From Nitratireductor aquibiodomus NL21 = JCM 21793 (GTDB lineage: Bacteria; Pseudomonadota; Alphaproteobacteria; Rhizobiales; Rhizobiaceae): 64,000 bases of DNA. The notes beneath the pieces are model-generated. The model ran no database searches and had not been told where the DNA came from. It was given only the letters and a program-made list of their open reading frames with translations. The translations under genes and the position numbers were made by a program. The first letter of the stretch is position 1. Every line of letters starts with the position of its first letter. The stretch covers positions 45,628-109,627 of the forward strand of contig NZ_BAMP01000003.1 in the NCBI RefSeq assembly GCF_000615975.1, in the 5' to 3' direction. Positions 9,090 through 18,125 of this stretch are shown here, piece after piece.

Positions 9090-9988
9090 TCAATCAAGCC
9101 GCGCCAGAAAATCGGCGACGACAGCCATGTAAGAACCGCGTTCCTCGACATGCGGCATGTGGCTCGACGCCTCGAACATCTCCCAGCGAGCTCCCGGAAT
9201 ACGGTCAGCGAACTCGCCCACAGTTGCAGGTGAGGCCTCGTCATACGCTCCCGAGATAACCAGCGTCGGCGCCTGCACCCGATGCAGACGTTCCACCACT
9301 GTCCAGTCCTTCAGCGTACCGACCACATGAAACTCCGTAGGACCGTTCATCGTGTGGTAGACGGTCGGGTCACGGTCGATCCAGTCGAAGGTGCGCTTTA
9401 CGAAATCCGGCATGGGCTGCAGACGGCAGACATGGCGCTCGTAGAAAACCTGCGACGCCGCCTGATAGTCGGGATGATCATAGGTACCGTCCGCTTCGTG
9501 ACGGGACAGGGCATCCTGCGTTTCCTGCGGCAGTTTCTTGCGCAACTCAAGACAGCCCTCCACCCATGCTTTCATGGAGCTGGGTGAGTTGGCGATGATG
9601 AGACCGTTCAGCCCTTCCGGCTGGCGCACGGCGTGCTCGGATCCAAGCATGCCGCCCCAGGACTGGCCCAGAAGATTGTAGCGCTGACGAATGCCAGATG
9701 ATCGAGCAGATTGTCGAGCTCTTCAAGAAACAGGTCGACGGTCCAGAAATCGGGACCGGCCTCCGGGAGATGCGTCGAACGCCCGTTTCCGATCTGATCG
9801 TAAAAAACGACTGCGCGGCCTGTGGCTGCGATATCTGAGATGCTCTCAAGATAGTCATGCGTGCACCCGGGGCCGCCGTGAACAGCCACAAGCGGCACCT
9901 TTACGGATTTCAGATCTCCGATGACCCGATACCAGGTCTTGTACTCTCGGAAGGACGCAAAATCTTCAACCACATCGACTGCTGGCAT
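9090..9988 (-). CDS. Proline iminopeptidase-family alpha/beta hydrolase (peptidase S33), frameshifted as sequenced
   Basis: About 299 residues of an S33 alpha/beta hydrolase, split by one missing base at about 9688-9691. The N-terminal frame runs through [13 protein letters not shown] and ends as LLDHLAF; the next frame continues [20 protein letters not shown]. Rejoined, it has the oxyanion motif HGGPG, the nucleophile in GQSWGG, Asp in SGAYDEASP and His in SSHMPHVEE. The ATG at 9988 has AAAGGAG upstream; the longer reading from 10030 lacks support. The two frames abut without loss of sequence and show no other damage, so a sequencing error is more likely than decay. It may release N-terminal residues from peptides imported by the neighbouring transporter. 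Confidence 0.85.
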
Positions 9989-10093
9989 GTGAAAACTCCT
10001 TTGGGATTTTAGCAGAGCCTTCACCGCCATCCGCAGCGGCGCAATCTGTAATAAATAGCAGGAGAGAAGGATAACGGGCGCGGAGCTGCGCCG

Positions 10094-10729
10094 TCATCGC
10101 TGCTCTGAAGGCGCCTCGCGCCAGCGTGTCAGATGACGGGTAACGACTTCTGTCATGCGCTCGCGGTCATGCGTCTTCAGCGCCTCAACCATTTCGAGAT
10201 GGTCCAGACTGCTGGACCTCGCCTTTGCCGGCATTGCCCACTGGTTCCACTCACCAGGCAGATTGCGCTCGCGCAGTTCATGGATGAGATCGATCAGCGT
10301 GCGATTGCCACAGCAGGCGTAGAAGGCGTGGTGAAAAGCGTGGTTCAGCTTCTGTGCTTCAGGATAGGGAACGGCCTCGAGCGCATCATCGAAAGCGAGC
10401 GCAGCGGCTTCTATGTTTGCCACATCCTCTTCGCTCGCCTGCTCGATCACCAGCAGCGCTGCCGGCACCTCCAGCATCAGCCGCGCATCTGTAAGTTCAT
10501 CGCGCTGCCTGCGATCGGTTTCGGCCACGCGATAGCCGCGATTGGGTACATGGCTGACCATATGCCCCGATGCAAGCCGGGCGAGCGCCTGACGCACGTC
10601 AAACCGCCCTACCCCATAGCGTTCTTCAAGATCGACGAGCCGCAGCCATTCGCCCGGCCGATAGAAACCAGCCGCGATATCGGCGCGCAGGCGCTCGCTC
10701 AGCCCGTTTCTGATCTCCCTCTTGCTCAT
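10094..10729 (-). CDS. GntR family transcriptional regulator (FCD ligand-binding domain)
   Basis: A 211-residue FadR-class GntR repressor or activator. Residues about 5-70 form the winged helix (LSERLRADIAAGFYRPGEWLRL, then RFDVRQALARLASGHMVSHV), with the wing GYRVAE. Residues about 80-205 form the all-helical FCD domain with the acid/His metal-site pattern (DARLMLEVPAALL, LNHAFHHAFYACCG, HLEMVEAL). The ATG at 10729 is chosen over an upstream TTG because GGGGAAGG lies five to nine bases before it. It is the last gene of the iron-type ABC/esterase set, 33 bases after the ATPase stop, and probably senses a carboxylated metabolite of that pathway. Confidence 0.9.
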   Translation of the reverse strand: MSKREIRNGLSERLRADIAAGFYRPGEWLRLVDLEERYGVGRFDVRQALARLASGHMVSHVPNRGYRVAETDRRQRDELTDARLMLEVPAALLVIEQASEEDVANIEAAALAFDDALEAVPYPEAQKLNHAFHHAFYACCGNRTLIDLIHELRERNLPGEWNQWAMPAKARSSSLDHLEMVEALKTHDRERMTEVVTRHLTRWREAPSEQR

Positions 10730-10762
10730 CGCTGCCTTCCCCAAACCTTTCGAGGGTTCCCA

Positions 10763-11841
10763 CTACTCTGCGGCAAAGACAAGGGCATCTCCCTCCGCAA
10801 TGTGTATTTTCCCCGCCCTTTCAGGCACAGGAACATTCACAAGCATGCGAATTTCCTGCCCCGCCAGGGTTAGCTTCTGCTCATAGTGATTGCCCAGATA
10901 GCTGGCGGTGGTGAAGTTGGCGTCCAGCGTGTTCGCATCGCTTCCTTTTGCAACCCGCATACGCTCGCCACGTACCGCCAGCCTGGCTTTGGCCCCGGCG
11001 GCCATCGGCACCGCGCTGTGACCGTCGAGCTTCTGACCATCCGCCAGACGCAGGCGTGTGACGACCGTGTCGCCCCTGCGGGCGCTTTCCTCAACGATGC
11101 CTTCGATAAGATTGGCACTGCCAATAAAGGTTGCTGCAAAGGGATGCTGCGGACGCTCGTAAATTTCCTGCGGCGTTCCAAGCTGAACGACCTTGCCCGC
11201 ACGCATGACGGCGATGCGATCACTCATTGCCAGCGCTTCTTCCTGATCGTGGGTCACATAGATGGCGGTCAGACCAAGCTCGCGCTGAATTTCCTTCAGC
11301 CACACCCGTGCACTCTGGCGCAGCTGCGCATCGAGGTTGGAGAGCGGTTCGTCAAGCAGCAGGAGCGGCGGCCGGAACACCACCGCACGCGCCAGCGCAA
11401 CACGCTGTTGCTGGCCTCCCGACAATTCACCCGGATAGCGCTTGCCGTAGCCTGAAAGCCCGACCAGATCCAGCGCCTCGTCGACGCGTCGCGCGCGTTC
11501 TGCCGGTTCACCTTGCGCAGCTCCAGAGGCATGGAGACATTGCGCTCGACCGTCAGGTGCGGCCACAGCGCATAGGACTGGAACACCACCCCAAAGCCGC
11601 GTTTCTCAGGCGGCGCAAACTGACCGTTCGCCTCATCGAAAAGCACGTGGTCGCCAAAGCGGATGACACCGGATGTTGGCCGGTCGAGACCGGCAATCGC
11701 TGCAAGCGTGGTCGACTTTCCGCAGCCGCTCGGCCCGAGAAGCGTAAGGAACTCACCCTGCTCCACCGTCAGCGAGATGTTGTTTACGGCGTGAACGTCG
11801 CCATAGCTCTTTTTGAGATTTTCCAGAACGAGCTTATTCAT
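10763..11841 (-). CDS. Iron/spermidine-type ABC transporter ATP-binding protein, frameshifted as sequenced
   Basis: About 359 residues of a PotA/FbpC-type ATPase interrupted by a one-base deletion near 11503-11506. The first frame carries Walker [10 protein letters not shown] and the Q-loop VVFQSYALWPHLTVERNV; the second carries signature LSGGQQQR, Walker B LLLLDEPLSNLD, H-loop VTHDQEEAL and a TOBE-type C-terminus. Restoring one G in the ELRKVNR region rejoins the frames exactly. The start at 11841 overlaps the permease stop by eight bases. It powers the two-in-one permease encoded immediately upstream. Confidence 0.88.
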
Positions 11842-13576
11842 AGAGCTTAACTCCAAACACGAGACGGGCGGCGATCAGAAGAATTGCGATCATGACGATC
11901 TGCAGGGTTGCGAAGGCGGCGGTCACGCCGGCTGCTCCGTTCTCCCAGAGGCCGAGCATGGTCACACCCATGATTTCCAGTCCCGGCGCCATGAGGAAGA
12001 TGGCGACGACGTAGGACTTCAGGTGCACGACAAAGAGCAGAATGAAACAGCCAAGCAGCGCCGGTTTCATGAGCGGGAGGAGAATGCGCCGCATGCTGGT
12101 TATCCAGTCTGCGCCCACCGTACGCGCCGCCTTGTCGAGATCTGCGCCGATCTGAACTACCGAAGGCTGCACCGCGCCAAGCCCCAGCGGAATGGTCGCC
12201 ATCACATAGGCGACAACGAGGATCCAGATGCTGTCGCGCAGCCAACCGAAGGGCGCAAAGACGATCGCGGCATAGAAGACCCCCAGACCAGTGATCAGGC
12301 CCGGCACCATGCGCGGCGAATAGGCCAGTGCTTCGAGCGTGCGGCGGAACGGGAAGCTCGACCGCTGGATGACGAGTGCAATCAGCGCAGTGAGAAGCGT
12401 GCCGAGACCAGCCGCTGCCACCGAGATGATCAGCGTGTTCCAGAGTGCGCGCATATAGGCGTCCGTCTGGAAGACGTCCTTGAAGTTCTGCAGCGTCAAC
12501 ACCTGCCAGACCGGAATGAGCGGCGTCAGGTAGCTGGTGAAGGCGCGCAGAACCAGCCCGAGGATCGGGACGAGAACAACGAACACGATATAGAGAGCGG
12601 CAAGCGTGAAAAGCGGCCATCTGAGCGCGCCGAGCTGCAGCGGCGCGGGGCGTGTGCCCTTCCCCTTCACCGTCTCATAACGATGCCCGTTGGACAGAAG
12701 CAGTCGCTGTAGCATCAGCGTTGCGCCGACCAGAACCACCAGTACCAGAGCCGATGCGGCCACCATGCCATGCTGCGGATTGGAAGCGCCGATCCCCTCC
12801 AGATAGAGATAGGATGACAGCGTGTCGATCCGCGCCGGCCTGCCGAGAAACAGGGGGATCGAGAGCATTTCCACGGCGATCACGATGTTGAGCGCGCTTG
12901 AGGTGACGATGGCCGGTAACATCAGCGGCAAAGTCACACGGCACATCACGGTGAGCGGTCCTGCACCGCAGGTCCGGGCAGCACTCTCCAGCGTCGGGTC
13001 AATGGAGCGCGCCACGCCGTAAAGACAATAAAGATAAGCCAGCGGAGCCTGCGAGACACCGGCAACGATGGCCATGCCCGGAATGGAATAGAGGTTCCAC
13101 GGCACGTCGCCGAACATCCGCGCGAAAGCCTGGGTCAGAAAGCCGGAGGGGCCGTAGACGATGAGCCAGCCGACCACCATGATGAGATGCGACAGATAGA
13201 GCGGCCACATCATCATGTCGCCCATCACCCGACGACCGGGCATGTCCGTACGCCCGAAGAGAAGGGCTGCTGCCACGCCGAGCACCTGCGCGATGACCGT
13301 CGTCAGGCCCGCAAAGGCCAGCGTCGTCAGCGCAATCTCACCAATGGCCTCATTGCCCAGAAGCCGACCGATGTTAGCCAATGTGAAGTGCCAGTCCCGC
13401 TCATAGAGAGGGCCGGCGACAAACACCTGAAGCAGGATTGGCAGCGCCGGCGCAAGCACAAGCACCGCCGTGATGATGAAGATCAGCCACTGCGCCATGC
13501 GCGAACGGCTGAGAGGCACGATTGCCGGGCCGACGCGCGCAGGCGCAAGCGTGGTCTCGGCGGATTGCGTATTCAT
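11834..13576 (-). CDS. Iron(III)-type ABC transporter permease, two fused membrane domains
   Basis: A 580-residue permease of the FbpB/SfuB/ThiP class, containing two tandem binding-protein-dependent transport domains and about twelve membrane helices. The first EAA-like loop is IDPTLESAARTCGAGPLTVMCRVTLPLMLP and the second is IGADLDKAARTVGADWITSMRRILLPLMKP. The ATG at 13576 is preferred over the reading from 13684, whose extra residues have no family similarity and overlap the binding-protein stop. It lies between the binding protein (66 bases upstream) and its ATPase (eight-base overlap). The fused layout is usual for this family. Confidence 0.92.
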   Translation of the reverse strand: MNTQSAETTLAPARVGPAIVPLSRSRMAQWLIFIITAVLVLAPALPILLQVFVAGPLYERDWHFTLANIGRLLGNEAIGEIALTTLAFAGLTTVIAQVLGVAAALLFGRTDMPGRRVMGDMMMWPLYLSHLIMVVGWLIVYGPSGFLTQAFARMFGDVPWNLYSIPGMAIVAGVSQAPLAYLYCLYGVARSIDPTLESAARTCGAGPLTVMCRVTLPLMLPAIVTSSALNIVIAVEMLSIPLFLGRPARIDTLSSYLYLEGIGASNPQHGMVAASALVLVVLVGATLMLQRLLLSNGHRYETVKGKGTRPAPLQLGALRWPLFTLAALYIVFVVLVPILGLVLRAFTSYLTPLIPVWQVLTLQNFKDVFQTDAYMRALWNTLIISVAAAGLGTLLTALIALVIQRSSFPFRRTLEALAYSPRMVPGLITGLGVFYAAIVFAPFGWLRDSIWILVVAYVMATIPLGLGAVQPSVVQIGADLDKAARTVGADWITSMRRILLPLMKPALLGCFILLFVVHLKSYVVAIFLMAPGLEIMGVTMLGLWENGAAGVTAAFATLQIVMIAILLIAARLVFGVKLYE

Positions 13577-13641
13577 GATCTGGCTTTCTTTCTCGCCATG
13601 CGGCGGCCGGCAGCTTTCAAGCCGGCCGCCGCATTGATCGA

Positions 13642-14735
13642 TTACATGCCGAAGGCCTTGGCCCAGCGTGCGATGAAGCTTCATGCTCTGTCAGCATGTT
13701 CGGGTCGTAATCGATGAGGATCATCTTGTCCTCGCCGCCAATCTCCGCGATCACCTCGTCAAGAGAATAGGACGTTTCGCCCTCCGGCTTAACACCGGGG
13801 CGATAGGCTGTCAGCTTGCCTTCCGCCACCGCATACTGCCCCTCTTCCGAGAGGATGAAGTCGAGCATGAGCCGCGCTGCCGCCGGATGCGGTGCCTTTT
13901 CCGTTACGCCGACACCGCGCAGAAAGACAGGCGTGCCATCGGAAGGAAATTTCCAGTCTATGATCTGTCCGACGCCCTGGTTCAACCGCGGGAAGAGAAC
14001 GGGGCCGGATGCGAAGTAGGACGCCGTGTTTTCACCGCTCACGGTCTTCTCGATCATGCCGCCGGTGCCGCCACCGGGTCGCGTCGACGGGCCGATTGCG
14101 TCAAACCATTCCCATGCCTTGTCACCATGGTGACGCACGAACGCAAAGTTGATGGATTCGCCAAAAGCGAACTGGCCGTCATAGGTGCCGATCTTGCCCT
14201 TGAAGACGTCCGGGTGCGCGGTGATGTTGGCGAAGAACTCTTCCATCGAGGCCGTGCGCAGTTCCTCCGGAACCAGAACCTTGTTGTACATCAGGATCAT
14301 CGGGTCGGCGGAGAAGGTGTAGACGCCCGGCATCGGAAGGCTCCACTCCGGCAGGAACCGGGCTTCCGGTGACTTGTAATCAACGACGAGACCGTCATTG
14401 GCGGCCTGAATCCAGTCACCGATCGTGCCGGCGGCCAGCATGTCGGCTGTCGCCACACCCGTGCCCGTCTCGGCACGATAGCGCGTGAACACCTCGCCCG
14501 GCCCGAGGTCGAGCGTTTCCACCTTGATGTCCGGATAATGCTCGTTGAAGGCGGCGATAAGCGGCTCCCAATTCTCCGGCCCCATGTTGGAATAGATCAG
14601 CAGCGAGCCTTCTTCATTTGCCTGTGCGATCAGGTCGGCATAGTCCGCCGGATAGTGGTCAGGCAGCGCCTGCGCCGATGACACGCCGGCAGAAAGCGTC
14701 AAGAACGCGGCGGATAGAAGCAATGTGCGAAGCAT
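13642..14735 (-). CDS. Iron(III)/2-aminoethylphosphonate-type ABC transporter substrate-binding protein, frameshift near the C-terminus
   Basis: About 365 residues of a class II periplasmic binding protein (SBP_bac_6/FbpA-like). A Sec signal peptide, MLRTLLLSAAFLTLSAGVSSA, ends near residue 22. Landmarks include the YPADYADLIAQANEEGSLLIYSN opening and the SFSADPMILMYNKVLVPEEL segment. A one-base deletion near 13678 throws the last residues out of frame; restoring it gives the natural ending FIARWAKAFGM and TAA at 13642-13644. The start ATG at 14735 follows GGGGAA. Substrate is not readable; relatives bind ferric iron, phosphonates or organic anions. Confidence 0.88.
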
Positions 14736-14762
14736 GGAGATTCCCCTTTTTTGTATATGCAT

Positions 14763-15560
14763 TCAAAGCCACTTTTCGATGGCGCCGGCTGCGGCCACGG
14801 CAACCGGGCCGAGCTCGTGTCCAACACGATCCAGATACTCGAAGCCCGGCTTCAGCCCCGATTTCTCAAGGCTTTCTTTCAGGGCTTCCATGCGCTGATG
14901 ACGGTTCGCACCGGCAATGTCGGCGTAAGGCGAGTATTCGGGATGATCCGGTCCCCGCGTCACGAGGCCCTGATCGCTGTCGTTTGCACCGATGAGAAGA
15001 TGGAGCGGAAGCCCTTCGAGCCCCTTCCTGTCAACCGAACGCCCAATGGCCCTCTCGATACCATCGACGCCGGGCCACCAGGGCAGTTCCGTATCCAGCA
15101 ATGTTACGGCGCCGGGCGCTGCGATAACCGCGCCGGACAATTTGCCCGCTGCCACCAGCGCATACCGCAGGGCAAACTGGGCCCCGCCAGAAAAGCCGAA
15201 CAGATAGGCAGGTTGAGACCCTAGAGCGAAGCGCGCCCTGAAAGCTGCAACCATGCTTTCCAGCAGCATCGCATAATCGATGCCCGGCTCGCGGAGAAAC
15301 TTATACCCGTCCGAATAGCCGGGGTGCGTCACGTCGGCAGGAAAGAGTGGCGCAAACACATTGATATCCTGCCGAGCAGCCAGATCGTCAAATGCGTCGC
15401 GCGTTTGCAGATGATCGCGTGCACTGCCGTGAACGGCGATCAGCAGGGGGCGATCAGGCCTGCGCGAGGGAGCCAGCGTCCACGCATAAGCAAAACGCGA
15501 ATCTGCCTCATGGTCGGCCACCCCTTTTTCAAGCGCAATCGCATCTCCCCCCAGTCTCAT
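14763..15560 (-). CDS. Alpha/beta hydrolase (carboxylesterase-like)
   Basis: A 265-residue cytoplasmic serine hydrolase. The nucleophile is S124 in LFGFSGGAQFALRY; the oxyanion strand is LLIAVHGSARD (39-49). Asp is likely in LIGANDSDQG and His in DRVGHELGP. The fold resembles the PHB-depolymerase/phospholipase-carboxylesterase group, but the family is broad and no substrate can be assigned. The ATG at 15560 has a strong GGAGGAG upstream. It is the first gene of the esterase/iron-type ABC/GntR set, ending 27 bases before the binding-protein start, suggesting that an ester is imported and cleaved. Confidence 0.85.
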   Translation of the reverse strand: MRLGGDAIALEKGVADHEADSRFAYAWTLAPSRRPDRPLLIAVHGSARDHLQTRDAFDDLAARQDINVFAPLFPADVTHPGYSDGYKFLREPGIDYAMLLESMVAAFRARFALGSQPAYLFGFSGGAQFALRYALVAAGKLSGAVIAAPGAVTLLDTELPWWPGVDGIERAIGRSVDRKGLEGLPLHLLIGANDSDQGLVTRGPDHPEYSPYADIAGANRHQRMEALKESLEKSGLKPGFEYLDRVGHELGPVAVAAAGAIEKWL

Positions 15561-15701
15561 GCGCGCTCCTCCGAACGGCTTGCAGGAAAAGCATCGGAAC
15601 GCCTGCAGCTCGATGCCCCTGCTGATCGCAGAACCAACGGCGCGACAGGAACATCACGTCCCCGTGGACTCGGGTCTGAGAATAGCGTGTTCAATGAGGC
15701 T

Positions 15702-15741
15702 GACATTATATGCTCATAAATTTGCGCAACTTTATGCGCAA
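15702..15741 (-). promoter_or_regulatory. Candidate promoter/operator upstream of the esterase operon
   Basis: On the minus strand a TATAAT lies at 15711-15706, about 145 bases before the esterase ATG. Beside it are two copies of TGCGCAA (15723-15729 and 15735-15741); TTGCGC and GCGCAA form a perfect inverted repeat with an 8-base spacer. The arrangement suggests a repressor site overlapping the -35 region, possibly for the GntR protein encoded at the end of the operon. No clean -35 at 17 bases was seen. Confidence 0.35.
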
Positions 15742-15761
15742 TTAATGCGGCATTTGCCCTG

Positions 15762-17052
15762 TGCCGTCAATACAGCTTTTTGCAAAGCGCTCGTTGTGTC
15801 CGGGTTCTGTACAGGCAACGACAAGCTGCCGGCCCGCAGCACCGGCGCGGGTCTTCCCGCCTCAGTCCGCAGTCTTCGAGAAACATGAGGGAGTGGCCCT
15901 TTGCTCGATCAGGTCACCCTCACGGAAAACAGAGCGGCACACATGCCCGTTCCGACATTGACCGACAAAGACTTCCCGCACTCCGCTGGCGATGGAAATC
16001 CGAGCGCCGCGGTCGGTTGACCAGCGACCAGCAATGGAAGGCACGGCAGGAAAGAAAGTCCACGTCCCGATTGAGGTCCGCGGCTTCCAGTACCTGCCCG
16101 GCATTGCATTTCACTTCGCAGCGGGAAGGTCACGCGAGATGGCGACTGGTGCCGTCTGGCGCTGCCGCAGGCTCCTCAATGATCAGGCGTCGCCCTTTCG
16201 CAATGGCATATAGGCCGCACTTCGGCAGTGCCCACGCATCGCGAGCTGCGCGCTAAACAGATCAGCAGGCCCCGAAAATACGTCCAGCAGAACCGAATGG
16301 CTTGACGGCAATCGCTGGTGCGCTGGACTTCAGGTCTTCGGCACATCGCCAGACATACCGTCGCGGTGACTTTGATGCCAATCTGGTGCGCGCTGGTCAA
16401 AACGGGACCGAGCTGGAAAGGCTTTTGTTAAAAAAGGGCCGGCGGAATTTTCTTCACGCCAGCCCCGATTGGAAAACAGCTATTCCCACTCGATCATATC
16501 CTGAAAGCTTAACTTTCTGATTTCAAAAGCGTTTTTCCCTCAAAGATTCATCTGTACCGACGAAAATACCGTCACGATGTCAAGCTATTGAAATTACTAC
16601 CTATTTGGGAACATTCAAATCTCTGTTACATCCTGCAACACTCATCAATATGCAGGATCAAATCGAGGGCCTGCAATCATCACTACTTGCGACCACCCTC
16701 TCCTCTTCTCCCCACGCTGCTCCAGATGGATACAGCGCTCCTTGACGAGATGTTTCGCACAGCAGCGTAGGGTACGAACCCAATCAGACACGCGCGTTGC
16801 CCTGTGCTTACATCAGCACGGCCCAATTGCGAGTGCGATAGCGGCCGAGCGAGAGTTCGGCCATCCGACGGAAACTTCAGCTGCCGGCAGGCGAAGGATC
16901 GGTTCCCTTACTATGGTCGCGCATCACTACGGTCGTTTCCTACCGCAGGACAAGGCGGCTCTCGCCGCTCGGATTCTGAACCAGGTTTGGCAAGCGGCCT
17001 AGGCGGATTCCAAGGAAGAGCTGGGAACATGTAACCACCGATACCGATTGAC
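15762..17052. other. 1.3-kb gene-poor stretch, nothing confidently coding
   Basis: Only short overlapping frames on both strands are open here, without ribosome-binding sites, recognisable motifs or consistent codon use. The base composition falls locally around 16,480-16,730 (AT-richer). A minus-strand frame ending in IEWE at about 16,485 recalls the GMP synthase C-terminus but extends only a few residues. No tRNA-like or CRISPR-like structure was noticed. It is probably relic DNA between the esterase operon promoter and the decayed hydrolase. Confidence 0.4.
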
Positions 17053-17941
17053 CTAATGGCCATCGAAAGCGCGTCTCAGGAAGCGAATCTGGTAAGCGAT
17101 CACCGTACCGCGCATCGGCTCTTCATAGATGTCGAAATGAGAACAAGGGTACGACAATACCTCGCCGCGAGGCGCACGCTCAGCGATCTCGCGGGCCAGC
17201 TCTGGCGGCGTATGCGCATCCTGCTCGACGAGGCAGACAAGGAGCGGCATTTTTAAGCGATGCGCCACCGAACCTGGCCGATCGCCAAAAAAGCATATCG
17301 AGGATCACCCTGGGCGCCACGCGGTTTTCCCAATGGCTGCCTTTCAAAGCCGACACGATCTTGTCTGCCCGCTCGGTGGTAATGATCGCACGCTCTCCGG
17401 GCCGCCCGACGACCGGCACGTAAAGAGGCCGAAGCCCCAACAACGCGCGCGCCCGATCATTGATGGCAACCCAGAACAGCCCGATGCTTTCGGCCGCCGA
17501 ACGCCCTTCCACTCTCGAGGGGAACCCGTTGAATGGCACCTGGGCTATCACGGCTGCAGTGGCGGGATTGTGAGCAGCGACATGCACGACATGCGCGCCG
17601 CTGAGTGAGCTGCCCCAGAGCCCGATGCGATCGCGGTCGATGCCGTCGAGGCCTAGGGTGAAAGCCACCGCCGCCTTCCAATCCTCAAGCTGATGGGCAA
17701 TATCGATAACCTGTCGCGGCGTCCCCTCGCTCTCACCGAAGCTGCGATAGTCGAAGGTGAAAACGGCAAAGCCAGCGTCTGCAAAATCCTGTGCCGTGCG
17801 GGCGAGCGATCCCTGCTGCGTCACGCTGAACCCGTGCGCCATGATGATCGCGAGCAGTTGGCCAGAATAATCATCCCGTTAGAGATAGCCGATGCATCGA
17901 GTGCCGGCTACGTCAAATTCCTTCCTGGAAGGCTCAATCAT
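17053..17941 (-). pseudogene. Alpha/beta hydrolase pseudogene (in-frame stop plus frameshift)
   Basis: Three pieces align to one hydrolase of about 296 residues. It starts at ATG 17941 (MIEPSRKEFDVAGTRCIGYL), hits an in-frame TAA, continues in the same frame as RDDYSGQLLAIIMAHGFSVT with nucleophile GLWGSSLSGAH, then shifts frame at a six-T run (17291-17296, minus-strand sense) into RPGSVAHRLKMPLLVCLVEQDAHTPPELA, ending RRAFDGH. The catalytic Ser, Asp (VEQDAHTPP) and His (SHFDIYE) survive. TAA differs from Tyr TAC by one base. Unlike the other frameshifted genes here, it has both a nonsense change and an insertion, so real decay is more plausible. Confidence 0.7.
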
Positions 17942-18125
17942 GCCGCTCTCTTGCGGCCTTTGGATCTTGGCGGAAATCCTCCGCCGCTCGGGCAACGGCA
18001 CGCATGCCGCCGGGGTTCCAGGACGACGGCAAGCGCACGAATCAGCGACGCGAGCGGAAGTGCACGGCCCTGGCGGCCGGCACTCCCCACTGACGATCAG
18101 TCATCGCGCTTGTCACCCAGCAAAG

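Noticed and set aside
16470..16530. A minus-strand frame ending IEWE then stop, like the end of GMP synthase
   Set aside because: Only about a dozen residues agree and nothing upstream extends the similarity.
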